DNA of 64,000 bases from Ascochyta rabiei (taxonomy: Eukaryota > Ascomycota > Dothideomycetes > Pleosporales > Didymellaceae): positions 496,001 to 560,000 of the forward strand of contig NC_082405.1 in NCBI RefSeq assembly GCF_004011695.2, read 5' to 3'. This document shows, piece by piece, positions 35,220 to 47,111 of the stretch; within the stretch, counting starts at the first letter, position 1, and every line of letters starts with the position of its first letter. The notes beneath the pieces were generated by a model. That model was not told the origin of the DNA, ran no database searches, and saw nothing but the letters and a program-made list of their open reading frames with translations. The position numbers and the translations under genes were made by a program.

Positions 35220-35691
35220 AGAGAGAGAGAGAGAGAGGTGGTTTACCTTGTCTGGTTTTGTGCAATGAAATGGGTGGGAAAGGGGCTTATGAGATGCAGA
35301 TGGAGAACAAAGAGAGAGACAAAGAGAGAGACAAAGAGAGAGAGAGCGTGATGTGAGATCGATCAGTGTGTCTCTTTGTATTCATGTAACAAGTACTTTT
35401 GTACACGCCGCGTGTTGGGTATCAATGCGCTAATTCATTAACGCTGCCTTCAAACTCCACGTCCCTGTTTCGTTGTTGTGCGCGACACCCGCCGTGGATG
35501 TTTCTTTTCCCTGCCTTCTTCCATGCGGAGTCAACTTTTTTCGTGGTACAGAGCTGTATCTCGACTAGTGCGGTACGAGCCTCTCCCCATGTTCCACCTT
35601 TGTCATCTCGAAGTGACTGGTGGTGTGACCGGATGTGTTGGTATCGCGCGTGGTGTGCGTGTAGAGTTCTGTCGTCGTTTCCTGCCTTGGT

Positions 35692-38144
35692 TCATCCGTC
35701 CTTCTGCGCGCCCCATACGATCGATTCCATCAACGCATATGGCGAAGAGTCTAGATCCAAGCCCAGCAATGGCGACTGCGAGAACGCATTGCCATCGCCG
35801 TTCGTTAAAGCAGCGTTAATGTCGTCTGCCGTAAATGTATTCATTGGAGGCGAGGCCAGCGATCCGGACTCGCTGGTCTTCCGGTTGACACTTGTAGTAA
35901 TGCGCAGTAGCCGCTCGAGTGCCGAGACTGAGCGTGTAATGGGGGTCGCGAGTTCATTAGGATCAACATCTTTCGTGAAATCACCCAGCACTTGAATGAT
36001 GTTCTGGAGGAGGCCGCGAGCTCGCTCGTTGCGATTGTGCTCACCGAGGATGCCGAGGAGGAGCGCGCAGCTGAGTGATCGGTGAAGGGCGGCCCACGAG
36101 CGAGTAGCGAAGGGTGTCATGTTCTGTAACCCGAGGAAAGCTTCGACAGTGTTTGTCAGACTATCAATACAGGTCTTCCGGAGTGTTTTGGAGAGGTCGA
36201 GACCAGCTGTTGTGGGGCTGATGGCGGGCCGACATAGTTCTGATGTGATGTATGAGATGTGGAGGTACAGTGCCCAGTGTTCTAGTTGATCGCGCATCGA
36301 ACGGCATCTTCGAGAGTCCTTCAAGTAGTCTGCTGCGTCCACCATGATTTCTTGGAGTTCGTTTCGATGCTCAGTTATCCTGATCAGAGCATCCTGAGAT
36401 GTTTGTGGTTTCTGGCGTTCGCGCACAATGTCGAGTCCAACTTTACATAAGCGGTACATGCTTTCGACGTAGGTTCGAGTGCCGGGTGCTGTGTGGTTGC
36501 TGAGAGGCACGGTGTGGTCGATAGTGGTAGTCGAAGACGCCCGATCGTATGACACTGAGAGTAGCGAGTCTTGCCAGAGTAACGCCCACCACACCTTGCT
36601 TCGTACTATCCTCTGCTGCACAGGTGTCGACGATGGGCACATGCGGTGCAGACCAAGTGTTTGCGAAAGTCGAACCGTCAGGCCCATCAGGCTCCATGCA
36701 ACGCCAGCGTTCATGTTGTTCGAGATGACGTTTCCGAGGATCAAGAGCGTTTGTATGTTTTCGATGTTCGCGTGTGAAAGAAAGTTTGTAAATCGTAAGC
36801 ACTCGAAGCTGCAACATATGTAGACCTGTGATGTGAGTTCCCTTTCTCTTCTCGACAGTGTCGAGCACTGGCATCCTGACGCTAACACAGCAAAGACCAA
36901 GCCAATCCAGTGGAAGTCTTTCCCATAGATTTGCTGGTCTGTGACACCACTGGCCCCTTGCGAGCTCGCACGGTTGATGAGGAAAAGCAGGAGGTCGGAC
37001 TCGACGCCTTCGATGTCGGCAACGGCAGGGTAAACAGCGTGTGCGGTCTCGCGGTAGCAGCGGAAGAAGCTGAGGCATTCCGAATCGCTCGGTAGTGCGT
37101 TTGCCAGTTCTGTTGCGCGTGAAATGGAACCATGTGGCAGTCCCCAGAGATCGACAAAGGGATAGGTAGCGCTTTCGTTGTCCAGACCAAATATGGGCAA
37201 CATGCTCTTTTTCCCCAGCAGGTCTTGTAGCCCTGGCGCCCACTGCGCATCCTCACCCCGGCCCAAAGCCATGACCAGCGCGGGCACTGAGCTGGGCCCA
37301 ATGTGGATCGTCTGACCGGTGATGTCGTTGCGGGTGTGTATCCCTTGTGTGCGAACGTGGCTCTGCTCGCCGTCGATGGGTGCCGCGGCAGCGAGCGCTG
37401 TGGAGGTGGAGGGCGAGAAGCCATTGAGGGGTGGGGCGACTTCGGACACGCTGCTGATCGAGTTCTTCAGCTCGTTGAGCGACTTCTCAGCCGTCTGGAG
37501 CTTTGCGCAGATGTGCTCCCAGTCCTGCTGCTGTCAGCCATGTGTGTTGCTGCCTGTCCGTTTGTCATGCGCACCTCGCGTGGTAGGGTGACGGTGCCGC
37601 CGTGGATGTGGACCAAGCCGTTGACGTTGAAGTCGTGTCCGTTCTGGCCCAGTCCCATGCTGATCCTCTTCGCCGGGGGATGCGACTCGCTCGGCGGATG
37701 GTAGGTGCATAGCTCTGGGTGCTCGCGGACGACGCAGGTTTTGCAGGGCACGGTCTGGTCGCATTTGACTTTTCGTTGTCGACACGGGTAGCAGGCCTGA
37801 CCAGACAGTCAGTTCAAGTCCAGCGCGGGGTTACAGCTGCTGTTCAGCTACATGCTCAAACGCGCCGGGCTGCATAGCCCAATGGGGCAGGACTTGGAGC
37901 CGTCTCCTTTCCCCTAGCTCTTGCCCCTCTCTTCCCCAAGGCATGACGAGTGCGCGTGACTGCGTACCTTGTATTCTCGCGCCTTCCGTTTCCTCCGCAG
38001 GATCTCGTCGACATCGGCGCGCGGTGGAGTGTCCTGCATGTCCGGCATCAAGGACGACGGTGCATGCGCCTGCGACTGCGACTGCGACTGCGACTGCGCC
38101 TGCGACTGCGACTGAGACTGCGACTGCTGTGCCTTGTCATCCAT
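35692..38144 (-). CDS. Zn2Cys6 fungal-specific transcription factor
   Basis: Three exons (38144-37968, 37796-37575, 37524-35692) give 743 residues. The N-terminus has a Gln-Ser repeat (SQSQSQSQAQSQ...). The DNA-binding cluster runs from residue 60: Cys61, 64, 71, 77, 80 and 89, spacing C-x2-C-x6-C-x5-C-x2-C-x8-C, preceded by a basic stretch RRKRKAREYK. A short predicted coiled coil follows (ICAKLQTAEKSLNELKNSI), then the fungal-specific transcription factor domain in exon 3 (about 240-520, including FFRCYRETAHAVYPAVADIE, NAGVAWSLMGLTVRLSQTLG and RSKVWWALLWQDSLLSVSYD). Nuclear regulator, targets unknown. The start at 38144 is the first ATG of the frame. The MFS transporter gene upstream has the same orientation. 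Confidence 0.92.
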
Positions 38145-39204
38145 TTCCACGACCTGGGAGTTGACGATGGCTCGGCGCGTTGGTCTACTCGCTCTCGGGT
38201 GGATTAGCGTAGGGTAGATCACATCCACTAGTCACGGGGATAGGAGGCTTGGCCGCTACGACTTTAATTAATGACGATGCTCGTGCGCTGCGGGAACGAC
38301 GGCGGCCCTCGAGCTGATCACACCGATCAATCAGCGAGGTTGCACAGAAGCATCGCCGATGGGTGCCTAGCAAACGTGCATCACTCAATCGCAGCACGAG
38401 CGTTCGCAAGGCTAGAGCGGTTTTGCCATGACCCCGCCTCTTCTTCCTGGCCCAACCTTCCGTAACCAGCAAGTTGCAAATACTATCCAAACCAGCACCT
38501 AGTAGTGTTACACAAGACCCGCCACCAACGTCCTTGGATGCGCGCCGGCGACTTCGAACCTGCCGCATCTAGCAACTTAGCAACCCTGCATTGATTGCGG
38601 CTTTGATGCTCTGGTCAAGCCCTGCATTAACTCCATCGAACACGAGGACGTGGCTTGGCCAGGCTCTCATGTCACAGAAGAACGTGCTGTAGAGGCCTTC
38701 ACTGGGTTTCAGGAAGCGTTTGTCCTGTGCAAAGAGCTCTACTCCAACCAACGAGTCAAGACAAGCTTTGCCTACCACCGTTTTGCGAGAAACCAACCGC
38801 TCTTTTGCCTTGAAGAAGTATCGTGCAAACACGTTTCACACCAATCATGACAGTATCGAACAGCGATTGCAGTAGATAAAAAAAAACCTTAAGTTAGATG
38901 GAAAGTTCTATGTTGTGTAGGGTAGGTATCGAACGCCTCAAATGCCTCAAACAATGCTACCAGCGCATTCAAGTCGCTGCGCAATTCTCACTCCGCCACC
39001 TCTCGCTGTGCGGATAAGCCTGGGCGTAGCCCGGCCTTGACATGACAGAACCAGTTGGTTGTCCTTCAGCTTGGAGGACCCTTGGCCCTCCGAAGCCTTG
39101 TCTTCTTGTGGAATCTTTCACAGCCTACGCGCTGAAGACCCCCGCGAAACTCAAGCACGCTCACAAACGACAACGAAATCCTACGGCAATGCTCGTCGAA
39201 ATAC
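38145..39204. other. Promoter region of the Zn2Cys6 gene and 3' region of the MFS gene
   Basis: No domain-bearing ORF. The longest frame is 87 codons on the minus strand (38569-38832) and resembles nothing I know. Confidence 0.4.
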
Positions 39205-40908
39205 TCAGGCCGCCTGCTTCTCGCCCTTGTTCTCCTCATCCTCGCTGTACGCGTAGTGTGAATGCGCGCGAATCTTAGCGCCATGGAAGAAGAACACAAA
39301 GGGAATTGCGCAGCAGGCCAGGCCAATAAAGGCAAGCAGAGTGCTAGCCCACTGATCACCAAGGCGGTCGTACATCTGATTGGTGAACAAGACGACGCTA
39401 GCGCCCCAGAAAGAACGGATGAATGTCTTAGCAGCCAACGCCGACGCTGCTTGGTGCTGGTACGAGTCGACGAGGTAGTTGTTGGCCGAGTTGTACAGGA
39501 AGATGAATCCGAACCCGACAGGGAAGCCGCCGAGTGCTGGACCGGCCCAGTGGAGATCGGCGTAACTCGTCCAAGCAAAAATGAACAGGCCAATGGGGAT
39601 GAACCAGCATGACAGCATCATAGGGTAGAGACGAGCCTCAGCGGGTGGGTGGCCGTTGTGCTGCTTGACTAGCCTCATGTAATGCCTGTTGACCAGCGGC
39701 GCACAAGCTGCGCTGAGCAAGACCCCGACGATGAGAGGAATGAACATCAAGCCGGTCGAGCTGGCCGAGTAACCCTTGCCCTTCTGGTAGACGATGGGGA
39801 AGGCAACAAAGAACATGTACAGCAAGCCGTAGAGAACCGACATGTACAGAGAGATGAAGAACACAATCAGTTCGCGGAAGAGCAGCTGGAAGGGCCGAAT
39901 GAGGAATAGCGTAAGACGCTGGCTGAACGGTCGAGTGTCAATGTCCTGCTCGGTAACGTACTTGTCCTCGCCAGTTTCCTTGCGCATCTTCTTGGCCCGC
40001 CTTGCAAGCAGGGTTGGAGTGTAGGTCTCAGGAACAGTGAAGGTGATGAGGATCCAAACAATGGCGCTGAGGATAAGTTGAATCCAGTATAGCCACCTCC
40101 AGCCCGCAGCGTCACCAAGGAAGCCACCGCAAAGAGGTCCAATGCCAGGACCTATGAAGGGAGCAGCTGAGAAGGCTGCCATGGGAACACCACGCTCTTC
40201 GTTCTTCCAAAGATCGGCCAATGTACCACCGACAAGAGACATGGGTGCGGAGAAGGCAACACCAGCGATGAAACGGGTAACCAGGAGGGTGCCAATGTTT
40301 TGCGCAACGGCTCCGGGAATGGTGAAAACGACGGCAAAGAACAACGTGACTCCGTAGATTGGACGACGACCCCAGATTTCCGAGAACGGTGCAAACGCCA
40401 TCGGTCCGACACCGAATCCAACGACGAACAAGGTGATGGTAAGGAGGGAGACTTCCTCGCTGACGTGGAAGGTCTCAGACACACCCTCGAGGTCAGCAGT
40501 GATGACGGCGGAATTGAAGGCGACTACAAAGCATGTGATAGCTACACACATTGTACACCACCATTTGTATGCCTTTGACCAATTCTTGGGGTTCTCTGGG
40601 TCGTCAACCTTCCACGTAACCAGTTCGTATCGCTCAATCTTGCCAGTTTTGTTCGTGTGGATTCTTGCAATCTGACCATCGAGTGTCTCTTGCGTGTACT
40701 CTTCCAAATTGGCGTCATTACTGAGCGTCCGGATTGGAAGATTGACTACGTCTGCACCATCGTGTGTTGTTTCGCGTACAACAGGTCGGTGTTTCTCGTG
40801 GTCTACGTGGGTGTGTTCTGAGGCGCTGGTATCTGAAGATGTTCGAGCAGGGTTGGATGATGAGGAGAAATCCCTAGTCTTGGGCTGTACAAGTCCTTCT
40901 TCAGCCAT
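39205..40908 (-). CDS. MFS transporter, DHA1 (drug/polyamine:H+ antiporter) type
   Basis: Intronless, 567 residues from the first ATG of the frame at 40908. A polar N-terminus of about 115 residues precedes 12 predicted membrane segments. Signatures are WSKAYKWWCTMCVAITCF at the first helix, FAPFSEIWGRRPIYG (motif A), GPGIGPLCGGFLGDAAGWRW (antiporter motif C) and a long central loop rich in charged residues (RRAKKMRKETGEDKYV). The family exports drugs, polyamines or toxic metabolites across the plasma membrane. The substrate cannot be told. A DHA1 protein next to a Zn2Cys6 regulator is a common arrangement for an inducible efflux pair, but no biosynthetic genes are nearby. Confidence 0.92.
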   Translation of the reverse strand: MAEEGLVQPKTRDFSSSSNPARTSSDTSASEHTHVDHEKHRPVVRETTHDGADVVNLPIRTLSNDANLEEYTQETLDGQIARIHTNKTGKIERYELVTWKVDDPENPKNWSKAYKWWCTMCVAITCFVVAFNSAVITADLEGVSETFHVSEEVSLLTITLFVVGFGVGPMAFAPFSEIWGRRPIYGVTLFFAVVFTIPGAVAQNIGTLLVTRFIAGVAFSAPMSLVGGTLADLWKNEERGVPMAAFSAAPFIGPGIGPLCGGFLGDAAGWRWLYWIQLILSAIVWILITFTVPETYTPTLLARRAKKMRKETGEDKYVTEQDIDTRPFSQRLTLFLIRPFQLLFRELIVFFISLYMSVLYGLLYMFFVAFPIVYQKGKGYSASSTGLMFIPLIVGVLLSAACAPLVNRHYMRLVKQHNGHPPAEARLYPMMLSCWFIPIGLFIFAWTSYADLHWAGPALGGFPVGFGFIFLYNSANNYLVDSYQHQAASALAAKTFIRSFWGASVVLFTNQMYDRLGDQWASTLLAFIGLACCAIPFVFFFHGAKIRAHSHYAYSEDEENKGEKQAA

Positions 40909-43900
40909 GGCGGGCTTCGAGTAGATGTCCGCTTTCTTCGATGGAGGGCTCGAGTCAAGCAATTCTCAGGGATTTGATGTTGATTGGTCTGAGGTGTGTG
41001 TCCAGATAAGGGGTTTGGTAACGATCTGCGACAAGGACAGAGCAGTCGTATAGAAGAGTGATGAAATGATGATTGCGCTCAAAGGCCAGTAGTCCTGCAG
41101 TGATCTACATAACGGAGGAGGAGCGTCCACATCTTATATATACTGCGGTCAGTCAACCTCTGCAAGGAGCACGATAAGAACATTGAAAACGAAGACTCTT
41201 GACGGAGTTCGCTCGGATTCAGGTTCACGTTGAATGTCGAATGTTCTGCTGATAGATGCTTGCCGCACGCTAGAGCAAATCTGGGATGGAGTGATTGCCC
41301 AAATCAGCCAGTAGCCCAGGAGAAAACTCGGGCTTCTTCGTGAGAGGACGATTTTCAGTAACCTCAAACACGTGCGGGATCTTTTGATATTCGCTCCACT
41401 GTAGTCGTGTGGGTTTCGAATGAAACATCGCAGGGTCCGGCCTTCTTCCCTGCGGACTTCTCTCCCCGTTGGATGAGTGACGTCACGATACCGATGCTCA
41501 TGGCAACGACGCCGCAGAATCTAGTAGCTACCAGTCCTAGGAATACACAACTAAGCCTGGGTCCTTTACTAGGTTTCATGCAATTGTTAGGTAATTGCAA
41601 AAGCTGCTGGAGTTTTGTACCTATTTATTAAGTCGAACTTACCTACAAAGCCAATCTAATGTGGCTCCTAAGATCTGGTTAGCGAAGAACAGTTTGTTGA
41701 CGCGTCTCTAGCGAGAAACTCGGACGGCTTTAGACAACGCTCATGTCGTAGGAAGCCTCCGTGGCACGTATGGCTGGGAAGTCTGAGAAGCAAGCCTCTG
41801 TGCAGTCGTGCGACGTGTTCTTCGTGTCGCACTCCTGCTGACCTCGTTGTGCATGTTTCCCAGACGATGAGATGGCATTCTCCAAGTGTGAGCGTGGTGG
41901 CCATCAACTCTGGGCTAGATGGCGTCCATGCATGCTACAATGTTTGTCGTACAGAGTCGGTGCAAAAGTGGACCGCCACGTGCAACTGAAGCTCTGCCCT
42001 GGAGAAGACTGATGCTGCCGCGAGCCTGATGATAAGCGCAGACGCGTGTCCAGATTGGCTGAGCGTCATGAGGCGCATTTGAGTTCCAGAGCTCACTTAG
42101 GTCTAAGCTCGGGCTATTGCTCGAGAAATTGAACCGCCAACGTCTTTCCGCAAACACCCTGTCCGTCGCCCAACAACACTGCGTCTGTTATGGCGACTTA
42201 TCGCTTCGTCTCAGTGTGACGCAACAGTAGCGTTACTCGAAGCAACAGGACGCTCTTGTCACGGTGACCGTACCCTTCTGCTGACCTCCATGTCTCTCTT
42301 ATCTGCAAAGCACACCAATCAGCAACCGATCGGTACTCGCAGGGTACCACCCAAGAAGCAATTCGCTACTCAAGAACAGCTTGATTATCTAAATAAATTG
42401 CTAAACTCGGCTGAGCAGTCTTGCTGGTGATGTTGGTTCGTTTTCCCACGATGCTGCGGGCAGGATGTACACACATTGCCCACATGACTCCAGGCCTTGG
42501 CGACTGATTCTGTGTCGTGACACTGCGGGTAAGCAAGTCCACACAGACTACCAGCCGAGTATCAGGGTCCCTTGTTCCGGCCCGAACATTTCCTGCTCTC
42601 CGAGCGATGCAGCGATGCAGCACTGCAGCAGGAGCCGAAATTACTGAAGCTGTGTACATGTACAGTGTAGACTTCGATATCCAAGACCATGAATTGATGT
42701 GGAAGGAAGCAGGCCGGAGGAAGGGGAGGTCTTGCCCGCATTATTGATCACCTCGGGGCAAAAAGCCAAGATTTCGCGGATGATTGCTCGTAAACACAGT
42801 CTGTGATGGCTGCCGGAAAAGCAATGCGGAGCGAAGATGAGTGAGGACACATGGTGCTGTTTGTATGCAAGATTCAGCGAGAAAGAGCCTCACTCGTGTG
42901 AGCTGCTGACACGAGCCGCCGCCTTGACTGTATAGTGTCGCAAAGACAGAGACGATGAATGCATTATCTGGAGATGTTGAAACGCACCCAAGGCGAGTGA
43001 GCCGAAGGCACGTTCCTTCCGTTGCCGTTAGCGCTGTCGCTGCCGTTCGCTGGAAGTGGGGGAAAGCGGAAAGCGGGATCCACAGTCGGAGCTCATTGAG
43101 CGAGTGATGATCACGACCAACACGGTGCCCAAGCTTCCAAAGCCATCAGTCCAATTGTTCACGCCTCTGCTTTGAATTACCGAGTCGCATTGTTTCCTGT
43201 AACACCCTCGAGATACCAGACTCCTACCGGGCTCATCTTCCCTCGAGGCTGACAGCGCATCTCCCGATTCGCCTGCAACCTCGTCCCTCGCACTCAACAG
43301 CCCACCCGGACCGCTGGGTCACCGTCAAGCTCTCGGTGCTCACTTACGGCCCGCTATTGGTCGGAAGCGTGCTGTGCTGTGGAAGACCTGCTCTATCGAG
43401 AACCCAGCCGGCGTCACCAGCAGAAGGCAGAAGAAGCAGGCAATCTGCGACCTCTGCAGCGCGCCGTGCATACAGCCGTGCACTACTGGCCCCCGTCTCA
43501 GCTGGCAGGACGCGGCCACGACTGGGACTGGCTTTGAGGAATTTCTGCTGAGGCGTGTCACGGTAGCAGCTTCTATTAATCCGCTGGAGCCGTGTTCGAG
43601 ATGGGTAAGTGCTAAACAGCCCCTCCACCCTTGACTTCCCCTCACTCTTGCACCATCACAGTGCTCTTGTAGTTAATCTCGACACCTGTCCTGGCTGACC
43701 TTTACCCCTCCAGACGACAATTACCGACCCAGTGAACCCGTAAGTGCCACATCTTTCTTCAAGTTCGTCATTCCCCTTCTGTCAACCACGCAGGTAGCGT
43801 GATCACACGGCCTGAGGCTCGAGGTTCGTAGTCAGACATGAGCTATTTCTGAGGGGGCCTCGATCGGGACTCATCTCGAGTACTCTCAAGCCATGTCTTC

Positions 43901-44105
43901 CATGGCTCGCATTCATGGTTGAGATGGTGGGCATGGCACGTGACGACGGCACCTGCCGCGTTGGTCCACTCGAGCTCCGACCAACCTTGGCTCACTCACC
44001 TCGCGACCTCAACCATCAAGCCTCATCACGCGCGCCTATTTCTCATCTTGTCGCCCTTTTTCTCGTCGCCATTCGTCACATCGCAGCTGCGCAATTGCTG
44101 CAACC
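40909..44105. other. Large gene-free region
   Basis: About 3.2 kb. The left end is the MFS promoter. The right end (about 43560-44105) has several splice-like pairs (for example GTAAGT at 43740 and CGCAG near 43793) that may be 5'UTR introns of the RRM gene. Between them are only short, unrecognised open frames. Confidence 0.45.
41134..41143 (-). promoter_or_regulatory. Possible TATA box of the MFS gene
   Basis: TATATATAAG on the minus strand, about 226 bases upstream of the MFS start codon. This is far enough to imply a leader of roughly 190 bases. Confidence 0.4.
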
Positions 44106-45772
44106 ATGTCGTACGAAACTGACAATTATGAGCAGCGCGACCGCTCTCCTCGCAGACGATCCCGCTCACCGCGACGCTCCAGACGATCATACTCTCCTCG
44201 CAGCCGCTCACGCAGCCGAGACGACTATCGCCGCAGTGAACGTCGTTCGCGATCCCCGACGGGCGGCGCACAGGGGTCTGGAAATTATCAGTCGTACGGA
44301 GCTAGCCGTGGAGGAGCGCCTCGTTCAACAGAAAACAAGGACAACATGATGCAGAGTATTCGCGACTCTTCGCAGCAGGATCGCCGCGTCTACGTTGGCA
44401 ACCTGTCTTACGACGTCAAGTGGCATCACCTGAAGGACTTCATGCGACAAGGTACGGTTGCCTGGTACTGGGAGAGGTCGCGTGCTAACGCGAACGCAGC
44501 TGGCGAGGTTCTCTTCGCCGATGTCTTGCTACTGCCGAACGGAATGTCAAAGGTAATCATTGATGGCTGGTCCTGATCGTGAGAAGGATGGAGGTTGACT
44601 GGCTTTTGCTTGGGTATAGGGCTGTGGCATCGTGGAATATGCAACTCGGGAGCAGGCTCAGAACGCCGTGGCGACGCTCAGCAACCAAAACCTTATGGGT
44701 CGGCTCGTATACGTTCGCGAAGATCGAGAGGCCGAGCCTCGTTTCACCAACCCCAGTACCTCGCGCGGAGGCTTCGAAGGTGGTATCGGAGGCCGCGGTG
44801 GCTTCCAAGGCGGCTTTGGCGGTCCCCCAGGAGGCGCCCCTGGAGGCGGTGGCAGGCAGGTCTACGTCGCTAACGTTTGTACCCCACACATTTCTGTTTA
44901 CACAAACAGGACGTTTCACTAACATGGACATGTAGTTGCCTTACAACGTTGGCTGGCAAGATCTGAAGGATCTCTTCCGTCAGGCTGCTCACACTGGCTC
45001 CGTTCTTCGCGCCGATGTTCACATTGCTCCAGACGGCCGGCCCAAGGGCTCCGGTATCGTAGCCTTCGAGACTGTAGACGATGCCAGGAACGCCATTACC
45101 CAGTTCAATGGCTACGAGTGGCAGGGCCGCAACCTCGAGGTTCGTGAAGACCGCTTTGCTGGCAATGCGGGCGGTTTTGGCGGACGCGGCGGATTCGGAG
45201 GCCGTGGGGGCTTTGCTGGAGGCTTTGGTGCTCGTGGAGGCTTCGGCGCTCGCGGCGGATTCGGAGGTCCCGGCTTTGGAGGCCGCGGAGGGTTCGGCGG
45301 AGGCTTTGGCGGTGGTCCTGGTGGATCACCTGCAGGACCTGGTTTCGACCCTAACGGCCCCTCCAACCCACCGAACCCCTTCACCGACTTCGCTGCGTCA
45401 GGAGGTGAACCCAGCAACCTCATCTACGTCCGCAATCTGCCTTGGTCTACCAGCAACGAGGACCTTGTCGAACTTTTTACCACGATTGGAAAGGTTTCGC
45501 GTGCTGAGATCCAATATGAGCCCAACGGACGTTCTCGCGGAACCGGCGTCGTTGAGTTCGAGCAGAGCGCAGACGCTGAAACCGCCATTGGTACGTACTA
45601 AACCCCTGTTACATACCCTGGTGCTAACATCCCATCAGCCAAGTTCACAGGATACCAGTACGGTGGCAGACCTCTCGGACTGTCATACGTGAAGTACACC
45701 AACCAGAACAACGGCGATGTCATGGAGGGCACCGAGCACACTGGCGGTTTGACACAGGACCAGATCATGTAA
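44106..45772 (+). CDS. SR/RGG protein with three RRMs (Gbp2/Hrb1 type)
   Basis: Five exons (44106-44451, 44500-44552, 44620-44874, 44936-45590, 45639-45772) give 480 residues. The N-terminal 60 residues are Arg/Ser-rich ([20 protein letters not shown]). RRM1 starts at about 93 ([12 protein letters not shown]) and RRM2 at about 213 ([20 protein letters not shown]). A Gly/Arg/Phe-rich linker follows (about 292-345, [12 protein letters not shown] units). RRM3 starts at about 378 ([20 protein letters not shown]). This order and the terminal position of RRM3 match yeast Gbp2/Hrb1, SR-like shuttling proteins that couple transcription (THO/TREX) to mRNA quality control and export. The linker codons form imperfect 9-18 base repeats. 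Confidence 0.9.
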
Positions 45773-46073
45773 AGCGGAGTGAAGGGGGTCTTCTGTACTC
45801 AAGCGGCACAAGGAGTCTGTTTACCTGCTTAAATGTGGGTTTGTTTATGTTGAGAGGAAATGTCTCGGGCTTATTCTGCTCTCCTCTACAAGACTGCTTT
45901 CTGGAGAGGACTATCTGCGCTGCGCTCTATGAAGGTTCATTTGGCGGACGGCAAAATTTCCTACTGTATTCTAAAATGCGAAATACCGAGTGGTAGGTTG
46001 GACTTGAAGGATGTTCTCAGAGTTTCGAACTGTGGGTGTATCATGAGTATATACATTCTCCTCACTGCGTGCT
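45773..46073. other. Convergent 3' region
   Basis: About 300 bases between the RRM gene and the mitochondrial carrier gene, which converge. No other content was seen. Confidence 0.4.
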
Positions 46074-47111
46074 CTACGGATGCTGAAGAAGCCTCATCAT
46101 CCATTCGTACACTGCCCACTGCACCGCATTGACTATGAATGCCCGCACACTGCATATGCCCAGGCCTCGAAAGAAGACGCCTGCGCCTTCGGTTTGGTAT
46201 GCACGTCTGGCGATCTGCATAGCACCCATCCGTGGTCCTCGCCCTTCGGCATGGAGTAAAGTCTGCTGCTCGCCTCGCTGCCCAGGTGCTGGTTGGAGCA
46301 ACTGAGTCTGTACTCTCGTCTTGACGACGTCCAGTGGAAAGATGGTCGCCCATGTCACGATGCCAGCAAAACCTCCACACATCAACACCTTCATGGCTGT
46401 TTCTCTACCCGTGTCGTCTGGAGAAGTCCACGCCTGCTTACTCCACTCATAGGACCAGAAGCTGTCTTGGTCAGCCTGAGCGTCAGTAGGCTTTCCTACT
46501 AAGCTTACTAGAATCCGTAGCCCACTGCATCTCGTATACTCGTGATTCCGCCCCCGTAATACAAACCCCTGATTCCATCCCTCATCCATATCTGCTTCGC
46601 TATCGACCACGACGTCGCGTGCTTCTCGGTTGAAACTTGCGCGCGGCACTTTATGAGCTCGGTCGGTGCAGAGACGACGAAGGAGGCAAGCCCTCCCGTA
46701 GCGCCGGCAAGAAAGACTTTCGCAAAGGAGTCCGGCGCGGCAGGAGATTCGGAGAGGAGCGTGAGCGTGCGGTTGTAGGTCATGAAGAGGAGGGCATTGA
46801 GCGCGCCGTAACCGAGGATAGGTGCTGTTGCGCCTACGCTGAGCGTGGGAGATTAGCTTGCTGATGGCTGCTGTTGAAGAATCTCACGGTATAGTTGATG
46901 GGCCGAACCTACCTCTGACTAACGTCCCGGCATTCTCAAAGTGCCATCCGAAGCCCCGTGGTACAGCTACCGCAGCTGTCGAAGTACTCGTACTCGCATC
47001 TGCCGCGGATTTGGACCCAGCTTGGAGGCGCGTCTTCACAAGGTCGAGAGGATTACCGATGATAATGCCCACTGCACCTGAGACATAGCCGGCGCAGAAG
47101 TCCGCAGACAT
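46074..47111 (-). CDS. Mitochondrial carrier family protein (ornithine/carnitine-like)
   Basis: Three exons (47111-46913, 46833-46509, 46461-46074) give 303 residues, the standard carrier length. The three P-x-[DE]-x-x-[KR] repeats are present: GNPLDLVKTRLQ, SAPTELIKCRAQ and FPLDVVKTRVQ, each in an approximately 100-residue repeat with two helices. The second-repeat motif PTELIKCR resembles ornithine carriers, while the overall pattern fits the carnitine/ornithine/amino-acid branch. Substrate assignment is therefore tentative. It should lie in the inner mitochondrial membrane. The ATG at 47111 (MSADFCAGYVSGAVG) gives the usual short N-terminus. An in-frame upstream extension to about 47243 exists but looks non-homologous. 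Confidence 0.9.

Larger units (their letters stand above)
33720..35691. other. Gene-poor region with simple repeats
   Basis: Holds a CAAG tetranucleotide tract (about 34865-34895), GA repeats (about 35221-35237) and GAGAGACAAA repeats (about 35310-35343). One possible short gene is at 35040. Otherwise no recognisable coding content. Confidence 0.45.

Noticed and set aside
38569..38832. 87-codon minus-strand frame (MFARYFFKAKERL...)
   Set aside because: No homologue known to me and no promoter context; too weak to annotate.
44780..45350. Imperfect GGCGGATTCGGAGG-type repeats
   Set aside because: Explained by the RGG/Phe-Gly linkers between RRMs of the Gbp2/Hrb1-type protein.
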